From: Bacteroidales bacterium
Lineage (GTDB): Bacteria; Bacteroidota; Bacteroidia; Bacteroidales; UBA7960
Direction of reading: 5' to 3'
Assembly: GCA_007134525.1 (NCBI GenBank)
Contig: SLKR01000041.1
Span: forward strand, 1-36,459
Length of the DNA: 36,459 bases
Positions 25,906 through 33,895 of the stretch are shown piece after piece. The translations under genes and the position numbers were made by a program. The notes under the pieces are model-generated. The model was not told where the DNA came from. It did not search any database and saw only the letters and a program-made list of their open reading frames with translations. How positions within the stretch are numbered: the stretch's first letter is position 1; each line of letters opens with the position of its first letter.

Positions 25906-27486
25906 ATGAAAAGCATCAAGATATTAAGCATATTGATCATAGCTTCGCTGATCGCTTTTTCGTCATGTATGAAGGATCTGGATACTGTTCCCCTTGACGA
26001 TACAGAGATCACAGCAGCAGAGATATTTGACAACCCTGAATCCTACCGGGATATCCTCGCAAAGCTTTACGCAGGACTGGCTGTTTCAGGGCAGCAGGGT
26101 CCCGCAGGCATGGCCGACATCGGGGGTATTGACGAAGGTTTCGGCCAGTATCTGCGGGGGTTGTATTACCACCAGGTACTTTCGACCGACGAAGCGGTAA
26201 TAGGATGGGACGACCAGACGATAAAGGACTTTGTATATCAAAGCTGGACGGCCAGTGATGTATTCATTTCGGCAATGTATTACCGTATATTCTACCAGAT
26301 CGCCCTTGCCAATGAGTACATAAGGCAAACCTCCGACGAGGCCCTTAACGACAGGGGTGTTACAGATCAGCTCAGGCAGGATATTGAGGAGTACCGTGCA
26401 GAAGCACGCTTTTTGAGGGCATTCAGCTACTGGCATGCCCTTGACATCTTCGGAAATGTCCCGTTTGTTACTGATCAGGATCCTATAGGTGCTTTCCTTC
26501 CGGAACAAACCAACCGCCAGGATCTGTTCGAATATATTGAAGCTGAACTCCTCGAGCTGACACCACTTATGAAGGCACCCCGGACAAGCGACTACGGCCG
26601 CGTTGACAGGGGGGCTGCCTGGGTATTGCTTTCAAAACTATATATGAACGCAGAGGTTTACACCGGACAGCCAAGGTACACTGATGCACTCACATATCTC
26701 AATGAGATAATCGGAGCAGGATACTCCCTTGAACCGGAATACCAGCATCTTTTTATGGCAGACAATCACCTTTGCGTCGATGAAATCATAATGACAGTAC
26801 CCTACCACGGTATCGAAACACAGACCTACGGAGGCACTACCTTTATTATCAAGGCTTCTATAGGTGGCGAAATGTCTGCTTCGGCCTCAGGCGTTGATGA
26901 CGGCTGGGGAGGCCTCAGAACTACACCCCAGTTCGTTAGCCTTTTTGAAGAAGGTGACGGACGCGCCCTTTTCTTTACCGAAGATCAGAATCTTGAAATC
27001 AATAATCTTTCTGATTTCCAGGATGGCTATGCAGTTCGCAAGTTCACCAATATGCGCAGGGACGGAACATCCGGTGTGAACCTTGAGTTTCCTGACACTG
27101 ACTTTCCTCTGTTCAGGCTGGCTGACGTTTACCTTATGTATGCCGAGGCTGTTCTCAGGAACGGTGAAGGAGGAGATATTGGCACTGCAGTAGAATATGT
27201 AAATGCCGTCAGGGAGAGGGCCTTTGGTGATGACTCAGGAAATATTGGCAGCGGCGACCTTGACCTTGATTTCATCATTGACGAAAGGGGCAGGGAGCTT
27301 TACTGGGAAAGCCACAGGAGAACCGACCTTATCCGTTTCGGAATGTTTGCAGGTGGCGGGTACTTATGGTCATGGAAGGGTGAATCGCGCGACGGGCTTG
27401 CAACAGATGCCAAGTTCAATCTTTTTCCACTGCCCGATCCGGATGTAAATGCCAATCCGAACCTGGTACAGAATACCGGTTATTAA
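25906..27486 (+). CDS. susD: SusD/RagB-family substrate-binding lipoprotein
   Basis: A 526-residue surface lipoprotein with lipobox FSSC (Cys21). The helical SusD fold is indicated by TPR-like segments (YYRIFYQIALANEYIRQ, EYRAEARFLRAFSYWHALDIFGNVPFV) and the family C-terminus (LADVYLMYAEAVLRNG, VNAVRERAFG, FIIDERGRELYWESHRRTDLIRFG, LFPLPDPDVNANPNLVQNTGY). The stretch GFGQYLRGLYYHQVLSTDEAVIGWDD resembles starch-type SusD proteins, a hint of glucan binding. It forms the lid on the SusC barrel. Confidence 0.94.
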   Translation: MKSIKILSILIIASLIAFSSCMKDLDTVPLDDTEITAAEIFDNPESYRDILAKLYAGLAVSGQQGPAGMADIGGIDEGFGQYLRGLYYHQVLSTDEAVIGWDDQTIKDFVYQSWTASDVFISAMYYRIFYQIALANEYIRQTSDEALNDRGVTDQLRQDIEEYRAEARFLRAFSYWHALDIFGNVPFVTDQDPIGAFLPEQTNRQDLFEYIEAELLELTPLMKAPRTSDYGRVDRGAAWVLLSKLYMNAEVYTGQPRYTDALTYLNEIIGAGYSLEPEYQHLFMADNHLCVDEIIMTVPYHGIETQTYGGTTFIIKASIGGEMSASASGVDDGWGGLRTTPQFVSLFEEGDGRALFFTEDQNLEINNLSDFQDGYAVRKFTNMRRDGTSGVNLEFPDTDFPLFRLADVYLMYAEAVLRNGEGGDIGTAVEYVNAVRERAFGDDSGNIGSGDLDLDFIIDERGRELYWESHRRTDLIRFGMFAGGGYLWSWKGESRDGLATDAKFNLFPLPDPDVNANPNLVQNTGY

Positions 27487-27511
27487 TAACAGAAACAAAA
27501 AAAACAGATAT

Positions 27512-28597
27512 ATGATGAAACAAGCAGTAATAATTTTAGCGACCATATTCGGGCTTGTCATCCTGCATTCCTGTGAGGAAGACAAGGATGTTGTCCTTAA
27601 TATGGATCATGCATCAGCCCCTGCGATTACATCTCCGGCTGCGGGTGCATCCTTCACACTTTCTGAGGAACAGGAGGATGAAGTTGTGTTTAATTTGGAG
27701 TGGGAAGCCGCAGATTATACTACCGAAGGGATGCCTCAGCCAAGGTACCTGCTTCAGGCAGATCTTGCAGAGAACAATTTTGAGGATGCTACCACGATTA
27801 TTGACATTACCGAAACACGCACCAACTCATTCGGGATAACAGGCGGCAGGCTCAACACACTTGCACTGACCCGTATGGGAATATCCCCTTTTGAAACCGG
27901 AGAGATATCCTTCAGGATATTTGCTTTTTTGACCAGGGCAAGCGAACACACCTGGATGTATTCGCAGCCTGTAACCATTTCGGTAACACCCTTTGAGCAG
28001 GTCATTGATGCCGATATTCTGAACGTTCCCGGCAGCTATCAGGGATGGAACCCGGGAAACGACAATACCGTTGTCTATTCCCTGGCAATGGATGATATTT
28101 ATGAGGGCTATATGTATTTCCCGGATGATGATACAGAGTTCAAGTACGCATTAGGTGACTGGTCTACCAACTGGGGAGACACGGGGGCCGACGGCAACCT
28201 TGAACCTGACGGGGCAAACATAGAAGCAAGTCTTCCGGGTGTCTATAAACTGAATGTTGACCTAAATGAGCTGACACATGAGTTCCTCCGCACAGAGTGG
28301 TCTATGATAGGAGATGCAGGCCCGGACCTGGGCGACTGGGATACCGACATTCCAATGGAAGTGGATACAGAATTCTATGACGATACCTGGAATACCCGCC
28401 TAACGGCCATTGTCCAGCTGGGTGAGGGTGAATTCAAGTTCAGGGCCAATGCCGACTGGGATCTTAACCTTGGAGTTGACAACGACGAAGTTCTGACATA
28501 CGGAGGGGCAAACATTGTTGTTGAACAGGCCGGAACATACATGGTGATACTTGATCTTAGCGGACCGTTATACCGCTATGAGCTGATACCTCAATAA
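27512..28597 (+). CDS. susE: SusE/SusF-like outer-membrane glycan-binding lipoprotein
   Basis: A 361-residue lipoprotein, starting at the tandem ATG at 27512/27515; lipobox LHSC (Cys21). Residues ~30-160 match the SusE N-terminal Ig-like domain (ITSPAAGASFTLSEEQ, then FNLEWEAADY). Two similar beta-sandwich modules follow: ~168-258, beginning LNVPGSYQGWNPGNDN, and ~262-358, beginning WSMIGDAGPDLGDWDTD. Both have the layout of SusE/SusF starch-binding modules, with aromatic residues likely contacting sugar. It ends the susCDE run and is followed by a terminator. Ligand identity is inferred from family only. Confidence 0.85.
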   Translation: MMKQAVIILATIFGLVILHSCEEDKDVVLNMDHASAPAITSPAAGASFTLSEEQEDEVVFNLEWEAADYTTEGMPQPRYLLQADLAENNFEDATTIIDITETRTNSFGITGGRLNTLALTRMGISPFETGEISFRIFAFLTRASEHTWMYSQPVTISVTPFEQVIDADILNVPGSYQGWNPGNDNTVVYSLAMDDIYEGYMYFPDDDTEFKYALGDWSTNWGDTGADGNLEPDGANIEASLPGVYKLNVDLNELTHEFLRTEWSMIGDAGPDLGDWDTDIPMEVDTEFYDDTWNTRLTAIVQLGEGEFKFRANADWDLNLGVDNDEVLTYGGANIVVEQAGTYMVILDLSGPLYRYELIPQ

Positions 28598-28614
28598 TCA
28601 TTGAAGTAAAGTCT

Positions 28615-28648
28615 GAACAGGGGCGCAGATGCGTCCCTGTTCTTTTAT
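28615..28648 (+). terminator. rho-independent terminator after susE
   Basis: A 12-bp stem with one G-U pair (GAACAGGGGCGC with GCGTCCCTGTTC), loop AGAT, followed by TTTTATT. It lies 17 bases after the susE stop and ends at the convergent U32 gene. Confidence 0.88.
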
Positions 28649-28650
28649 TC

Positions 28651-29901
28651 TCAGAATGGGTCTTCCACGGTAAACACCCGGAATACCTTATCCCCCCGGC
28701 GAACCAGGGTGGGCAGTTTTACAGAGCAACTGTTGCCTTTTGGCGCAGTATCAACAGCTTTATCATCAAGGCGTATCTCATCCGGCGAGTGCTCAATAAC
28801 ACCTGTGGTTGGGCCGGTTATCATCAGCTCCTCCCCTTTGGAGAATTCATTTGCCTCCACACTTATCTCTGCGACCCCGAGCTTTGAGAAATAATTCGTC
28901 ACCTTGCCCACATATTCCTTCCGGCGGGTTGCCTGTGAACCGTACCTGCCTGACCACTCACCCATCCTGCGGCCAAGGTAGTAGCCATCCCAGAACCCCC
29001 TGTTGAAAACACCCCTGAGCCTTCCGGTCCATGCATCAATCTTTTCACTGTTAAATGTACCTTCGGCTACTGCATCTGCTGCTTCGCGATAGCATGCAGT
29101 TACGGTCTTAACATAATCGGCACTCCTGCCTCTTCCCTCAATCTTAAATACCTCAACACCGGCACCTATTATCCTGTCGATAAAACCTATGGTACACAGA
29201 TCCTTTGGCGACATAATATATTCATGGTCAACTTCCAGCTCATAACCCTCCTCCTTATCGGTAACCAAGTAAGACCTCCTGCACAGCTGCAGGCACTCGC
29301 CCCGGTTGGCAGAGTAATTCATATTGTCAAGGCTCAGGTAGCACTTTCCGCTTATGGCCATGCACAATGCCCCGTGTACGAATACTTCAAGCTTTATATT
29401 TTTCCCTCCCGGGCCCTTTATATTTTCCCTTTCTATGCCGCGGGCGATATTGTACACCTTCTCAAGGCTGAGTTCCCGTGCAAGCACAATGACATCACCA
29501 TACCGGGAATAGAACTTTACCGCCTCCAGGTTGGTAATATTGCACTGTGTACTTATATGCACCCTCATACCCCTGCTAACTGCATATTCCATAACAGAGA
29601 CATCCGAGGCAATTATGGCAGATATACCGGCCTCAATGGCCTGATCAACGAAGGAGCGCATTTCATTTGTCTCTTCGTCAAAAATAACCGTATTGAGAGT
29701 GAGATAGGATTTTATTCCGTTATCCTTGCATATACCGGCTATTTTGTGCAGGTCTTCGATATTAAAGGTTTTTGAAGAGCGGCTTCTCATATTCAGCCTG
29801 CCGGCCCCGAAGTATACCGAGTCAGCACCGCCCTGTATGGCAGCCATAAGAGACTCGTAGGAGCCGGCCGGGGCCATTATTTCAATATCTTTTTTGACCA
29901 T
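28651..29901 (-). CDS. peptidase U32 family protein (probable tRNA/rRNA hydroxylation factor)
   Basis: A 416-residue cytosolic protein. It begins with the U32 opening MAPAGSYESLMAAIQGGADSVYFG and carries the signature LEVFVHGALCMAISGKC (171-187). Four cysteines, C180, C187, C203 and C207, form the cluster proposed to bind Fe-S in this family. Despite the name, characterised relatives (E. coli TrhP/YegQ and RlhA/YdcP) act in prephenate-dependent hydroxylation of tRNA U34 or 23S rRNA rather than proteolysis. The length fits the TrhP-like group, but subgroup assignment needs alignment. It is convergent with the sus locus and divergent from lipB. Confidence 0.88.
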   Translation of the reverse strand: MVKKDIEIMAPAGSYESLMAAIQGGADSVYFGAGRLNMRSRSSKTFNIEDLHKIAGICKDNGIKSYLTLNTVIFDEETNEMRSFVDQAIEAGISAIIASDVSVMEYAVSRGMRVHISTQCNITNLEAVKFYSRYGDVIVLARELSLEKVYNIARGIERENIKGPGGKNIKLEVFVHGALCMAISGKCYLSLDNMNYSANRGECLQLCRRSYLVTDKEEGYELEVDHEYIMSPKDLCTIGFIDRIIGAGVEVFKIEGRGRSADYVKTVTACYREAADAVAEGTFNSEKIDAWTGRLRGVFNRGFWDGYYLGRRMGEWSGRYGSQATRRKEYVGKVTNYFSKLGVAEISVEANEFSKGEELMITGPTTGVIEHSPDEIRLDDKAVDTAPKGNSCSVKLPTLVRRGDKVFRVFTVEDPF

Positions 29902-29965
29902 TACTGAATTTTTCTATAAAGATAAGTGTTTTGAAAAATAGATTCCCGGTCAGGGAAATATCCAT

Positions 29966-29973
29966 TATTTTTG
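29966..29973 (+). promoter_or_regulatory. Bacteroidota-type -7 element for lipB (TATTTTTG)
   Basis: An exact TAnnTTTG match 19 bases before the lipB GTG, in the 91-base gap between the divergent U32 and lipB genes. It would give a very short leader. No clear -33 box at the standard spacing. Confidence 0.35.
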
Positions 29974-29992
29974 CTTAAAAAAACAACAAGCC

Positions 29993-30700
29993 GTGAAAAA
30001 CAAAAATGTCAGTTTACGGGATCTGGGCAGGATCGATTACAAAAAGGCCTGGGACTACCAGGAAGAGCTATTCAGTGAAATCATTGAGCAGAAGATGGCC
30101 AACCGTTCACAGCCCGCCTCAGCAAAGGCAACCAACAACTACCTGCTTTTTTGCGAACATCCGCATGTTTATACCCTGGGTAAGAATGGCTCGGAGAACA
30201 ACCTGCTGGTAAACATGCTCGAGCTGCAGCAAAAAGAGGCAACCTATTACAAGATTAACCGGGGAGGGGATATTACCTACCACGGGCCGGGCCAGATAGT
30301 AGGATACCCCATACTCGATCTGGACAATTTTTCGCCCGATATACATAAATATGTTGCCAATCTGGAAGAGGCCGTCATCCGGACCATTGATGAGTACGGA
30401 CTGAAGGGTGAAAGGCTTAAGGGAGCGTCGGGAGTATGGCTGGATGCATCCAGGCCGGCCAGGGCCAGGAAGATATGTGCAGTCGGCATCCGCAGCAGCC
30501 GCTGGGTTACAATGCATGGGTTTGCATTCAACGTAAACACTGACCTGAGCTATTTTGAGCTCATAAACCCCTGCGGCTTTACCGACAAGAAAGCCACATC
30601 AATGCAGGCGGAGCTTGGAAGTGAGTTCAGCCTTGAAGAGATAAAGGAAAAGGTAAAGAACCACCTGGCTTCACTGATCGGGATGACCATAACCCGGTAA
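29993..30700 (+). CDS. lipB: lipoyl(octanoyl) transferase LipB
   Basis: A 235-residue cytosolic enzyme starting at GTG. It transfers the octanoyl group from acyl carrier protein to lipoyl domains, the first step of lipoate synthesis. Motifs: INRGGDITYHGPGQIVGYPILDL (88-110), GASGVW, the catalytic Lys160 in RARKICAVGI and the acyl-thioester Cys194 in INPCGF. A short insert near residues 36-48 (ANRSQPASAKATN) separates the first helices. lipA is not adjacent. The gene converges on the 1056-residue protein gene with an 11-base gap. Confidence 0.95.
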   Translation: MKNKNVSLRDLGRIDYKKAWDYQEELFSEIIEQKMANRSQPASAKATNNYLLFCEHPHVYTLGKNGSENNLLVNMLELQQKEATYYKINRGGDITYHGPGQIVGYPILDLDNFSPDIHKYVANLEEAVIRTIDEYGLKGERLKGASGVWLDASRPARARKICAVGIRSSRWVTMHGFAFNVNTDLSYFELINPCGFTDKKATSMQAELGSEFSLEEIKEKVKNHLASLIGMTITR

Positions 30701-30711
30701 AAACATTTGTG

Positions 30712-33700
30712 TTAGTTACCGACATCGGTATTGTAAAGCAGGAAATCATCGATCATGCCGCTAAAAAACCTGTCGCCTGACTGATCTCTTCCAATAAGGT
30801 TTGTAAACCCACCGGCACCAATGCCAAGGTTCCGTATTACAATATCCTCACTCTCCCCAATAAAAACATTATCGATATAAAGACGTGTACCTTCCATGCT
30901 GAAATATATCTCAACTTTAGCCCACTGACCTTCGGGGAATTTTTCGCTCATTATTATTTTTTCCTGTGTGCCGTTATAGTTCATAACCAGCGCAGCATTG
31001 CTGTTTTCATATGAAGGTGTAAAATATATATTATTCCCTGCATTATTGCCAAAGTCAAAAACAGGCTGCTGGTCCTGACCTCCGTTCCAGAAAACATCAA
31101 ACATAATTGACATTTCAATCTGGTCAGCAACATCCCTCTGCAATTCAACAAACTGATCTTTGCCGTTTAAGGAAAGTACACTGCCCTTAACTTCCGTATT
31201 GATAGTTTGTGCACCATTTACCATATAGCCCCATGTAACCCCGAAATCGTCCCAGGCCATATATGGATGTTCCCTGTCAAATCGCAACTCCATATAAAGG
31301 CCATCAAATTCTTCATCAACCTCCCCGGGATTCTTCCCTGATCCCCAGCTCCAGGAGAACCACTTGCCCTGAGTTATATTCTGTCCCTTGGCAAAATGGT
31401 GATCCATCATTGCAGTGCCGGAAGCATCCTCACCATATTTTATGGCAATCCCTTTCAGTGTTGTAATGCCGCTATTCGTATTCCCGCTTTCAAGCATTGC
31501 ATGTTCAGCTATCTTTGCATGCCCAGACAAAGTTGAGTTGTTATTTATGCGCCCAAAATCCCTGACCCGGGCATAATCCGTTACAGTAGCCCCCTGTTCA
31601 ACAACAGCATGACCGCTAACAATTGCCTGGTGACTTACTGTAGCATTGTCCACAACGGCATAATCCTCAATTCTTGCGTTGTCAAGAACATCTGAACTCC
31701 CAACTACATATGCATTTGGCCCGACATAGGCAGTTTCTGAAACATTGGCATTGTTATCCACAAAACCACCTCCGTTCGGGTGCGCACTTCCGGCAACCCC
31801 TTCATACTTTTCTCTGTATAATGCTGCAAGTTTATCATATGGCTCTGCTCCATCAAGCCTGATCATGTATGGGAAAGGATCCTGCGCAGATTCCCTAACA
31901 TCACCTACCATGTCTATTGTCATGATACTATCAGGTATTGCAACAACCGTAAAATAAAGCTCATTCTCATCACTGTTCAAACTGAATGACAAGGACTCAC
32001 CATTTTTTATTATGTCACTGTAACGGGGCTCTCCCTGATCATTTACTGCAACAAAACCCCCGTACCATGCCGAACCTCTTTCTATGTCAATATAACCGTC
32101 CAGCTCAACGGTAACCTGGGTTTCTGCAGCCTGCAGCGGAATAATGTTCCAGCCTGTCTGTTGTGGAATTTTCCCCTTCGGGGCCCTGTACCAGCCCGGT
32201 TTTCCGGCTATATCCTCCAACAGGATATACCCCTGTGACAGTGCCCGCCAGTAGTGGTTTTTAACCTCATCTCTGTATAGTTCAGGGTTATAATGATCTG
32301 CGGGGTTAAACGGCTTATGTATTATGTAATCCCATGTTACATTCTTCTGTACCATTCTGGCCCATTCATAGCCAAGACCTGTTGACGGATCAGGGTTGAA
32401 CAGTTTGAAGGATTTCCATGGGTAGGCATCAGGCCTACCGTCGTACCAAAGTTTTGATATGAACATGGGGCCATACTCGGGAGTTTCTGCCAGGTGCTGA
32501 AACATTAACCTTGCATGATAATATGATCTCCCTGCTGCTTCAAACAGGTTATTATCCCTTAGCTCCAAAAAAGAGGGTATTGTTTGATATATTCCGAGGT
32601 ATGTCTGGGGAAAGTTTGCATGAACCTCCCAGTAATTGCCCTGCACTCCCCCGCCTGTTTGTACCTGAGTCCCGTGTACAAGTTCATGTGGGTTCATATA
32701 TCCGGGAAACTGCATTCCATAGCCAAACCCGAGCGGATCATGCCATCCCATATGGTTGGCTCCGTCAGTGGTGCCTATCTTGATCCTGTATTTTATCCCA
32801 TCGCCCCTGTATTCCGGCAAAGTACTAACAATGGGCATTCTTAAAGCATGCACTTCAGCATAGTTGTGGTAGCAGGCCTCTGACAGATCAAACATTCCGT
32901 CAATGCGCCCATAAAAATCCTTAGCATCGGATTCACTCCAGCTTTCTATCCTTTCCAGAGCTACCCTGTGGTCAAAATGTTCAGATTCACGGTAGAAGTA
33001 CTTCTCAGGGTCTGCATCACTCCAAGTGTCATACAGGTATCCCTGATCAGGCTGAGCTTCCGGGTCGAAATTAAAGCTCAGCGTTGTTCCCAGCATACCT
33101 CCTCCATTATAATTGTGTGCAACCTGCCATGGCTCAAGGTTACCCCTGTGAACCCTTACCGTTAGTATTGCACCCTTAAAGGAGGTCTCATTCTCTGATG
33201 CTCCGCCCAAAACCAAACCATGACCCGGCTCAATTCTCATTTCACGGGCAACAGACCGGATCTGCTCTCCATCAAGATACCAGGTCTCAGCATCCCCGTT
33301 ACAGGAAACAACCAGATGACGCCATCTGTCCCTGCCTTCTGTGCCGGCTGGCCAGCTCAAAGGGGCACTGAATTTTGCAGCATCACCCGACTGCCAACCA
33401 AGAATAGTCTCTCCTTCCTGCGGATTATCATCATACAGCCACACTTCTATTGTAAAATTATTGTCCCCGGCAATATCCGGCTCCGCAGCATAATTACCCT
33501 TAATGAAATTATCTCCATTGAATCTCACTGCCGGAAGGCCCCTGATTGAATCAAAAACCGGATAATAATTATCCCGGTCCCTCCATGGCACATCAAGACC
33601 AAAATTTCCGAAGTTGCCGCCAACATTATTATGATGCCCTCCGCCTGAATAGCCAAGATTATACCAGTTTAACACTGTATTCCTCTCATTGCGGGCCAGC

Positions 33701-33882
33701 ATGAAATTTGAATGGATCTCTGTGTAGAGCCTTCCTGCCACAGCTATTTCACCAATTTTTCTGCCAGATATAAGCGACTCTGTAACAGCAAGATTATTAT
33801 CTTCTGAATGTGAAGCTGGATTTTCCTGTCCCGGGCACTTTGCGCCAATAACTAATAATAAAAATAATATAACAGATTTCAT
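30712..33882 (-). CDS. large secreted mosaic protein: LamG-like, zincin-like (Svx/AvrXca-like) and left-handed beta-helix domains
   Basis: A 1056-residue exported protein (signal peptide ending near CPGQ, residue 19; the Lys before Cys16 makes a lipoprotein unlikely). Visible parts in order: a LamG/concanavalin-like domain (~105-260: VRFNGDNF, FTIEVWLYDD, WRHLVVSCNG, WYLDGEQI); a domain starting SEHFDHRVALERIE with HELVH at 399-403 and WEVHANF at 418-424, a zincin-like site with Glu419 as candidate third ligand; a beta-rich region; a left-handed beta-helix of about 14 hexapeptide turns (~711-800); and a second LamG-like domain (~895-1052). The central part recalls the DUF6055 and Svx/AvrXca virulence-protein family. 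It follows pepD by 13 bases. Function is unknown; a secreted glycan- or protein-directed hydrolase is plausible. Confidence 0.75.
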   Translation of the reverse strand: MKSVILFLLLVIGAKCPGQENPASHSEDNNLAVTESLISGRKIGEIAVAGRLYTEIHSNFMLARNERNTVLNWYNLGYSGGGHHNNVGGNFGNFGLDVPWRDRDNYYPVFDSIRGLPAVRFNGDNFIKGNYAAEPDIAGDNNFTIEVWLYDDNPQEGETILGWQSGDAAKFSAPLSWPAGTEGRDRWRHLVVSCNGDAETWYLDGEQIRSVAREMRIEPGHGLVLGGASENETSFKGAILTVRVHRGNLEPWQVAHNYNGGGMLGTTLSFNFDPEAQPDQGYLYDTWSDADPEKYFYRESEHFDHRVALERIESWSESDAKDFYGRIDGMFDLSEACYHNYAEVHALRMPIVSTLPEYRGDGIKYRIKIGTTDGANHMGWHDPLGFGYGMQFPGYMNPHELVHGTQVQTGGGVQGNYWEVHANFPQTYLGIYQTIPSFLELRDNNLFEAAGRSYYHARLMFQHLAETPEYGPMFISKLWYDGRPDAYPWKSFKLFNPDPSTGLGYEWARMVQKNVTWDYIIHKPFNPADHYNPELYRDEVKNHYWRALSQGYILLEDIAGKPGWYRAPKGKIPQQTGWNIIPLQAAETQVTVELDGYIDIERGSAWYGGFVAVNDQGEPRYSDIIKNGESLSFSLNSDENELYFTVVAIPDSIMTIDMVGDVRESAQDPFPYMIRLDGAEPYDKLAALYREKYEGVAGSAHPNGGGFVDNNANVSETAYVGPNAYVVGSSDVLDNARIEDYAVVDNATVSHQAIVSGHAVVEQGATVTDYARVRDFGRINNNSTLSGHAKIAEHAMLESGNTNSGITTLKGIAIKYGEDASGTAMMDHHFAKGQNITQGKWFSWSWGSGKNPGEVDEEFDGLYMELRFDREHPYMAWDDFGVTWGYMVNGAQTINTEVKGSVLSLNGKDQFVELQRDVADQIEMSIMFDVFWNGGQDQQPVFDFGNNAGNNIYFTPSYENSNAALVMNYNGTQEKIIMSEKFPEGQWAKVEIYFSMEGTRLYIDNVFIGESEDIVIRNLGIGAGGFTNLIGRDQSGDRFFSGMIDDFLLYNTDVGN
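31480..31749 (-). repeat. hexapeptide-repeat (left-handed beta-helix) coding segment
   Basis: Within the 1056-residue protein, residues ~712-800 follow a six-residue period with Ala or a small residue at position 1 and Val/Ile/Leu at position 3: ANVSET, AYVGPN, ARIEDY, ATVSHQ, AIVSGH, AVVEQG, ATVTDY, ARVRDF, STLSGH, AKIAEH. Roughly 14 turns, with two turns one residue short or long. The period is typical of LbH folds. Confidence 0.75.
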
Positions 33883-33895
33883 AACAAGTGCTGAT

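Noticed and set aside
29224-29775. 183-codon plus-strand frame inside the U32 gene
   Set aside because: Antisense to conserved U32 motifs and hydrophobic or low-information in translation; a shadow.
28651-29901. The U32 protein as a collagenase-type secreted protease
   Set aside because: No signal peptide, and its four-Cys motif matches members acting in RNA hydroxylation; the old peptidase name is not good evidence of proteolysis.
30712-33882. The LamG-bearing protein as a glycoside hydrolase (e.g. GH16) serving the sus locus
   Set aside because: No catalytic ExDxE-type motif was seen; LamG-like segments are binding domains and the only catalytic-looking site is HELVH. It is also separated from the sus locus by U32 and lipB on other transcripts.
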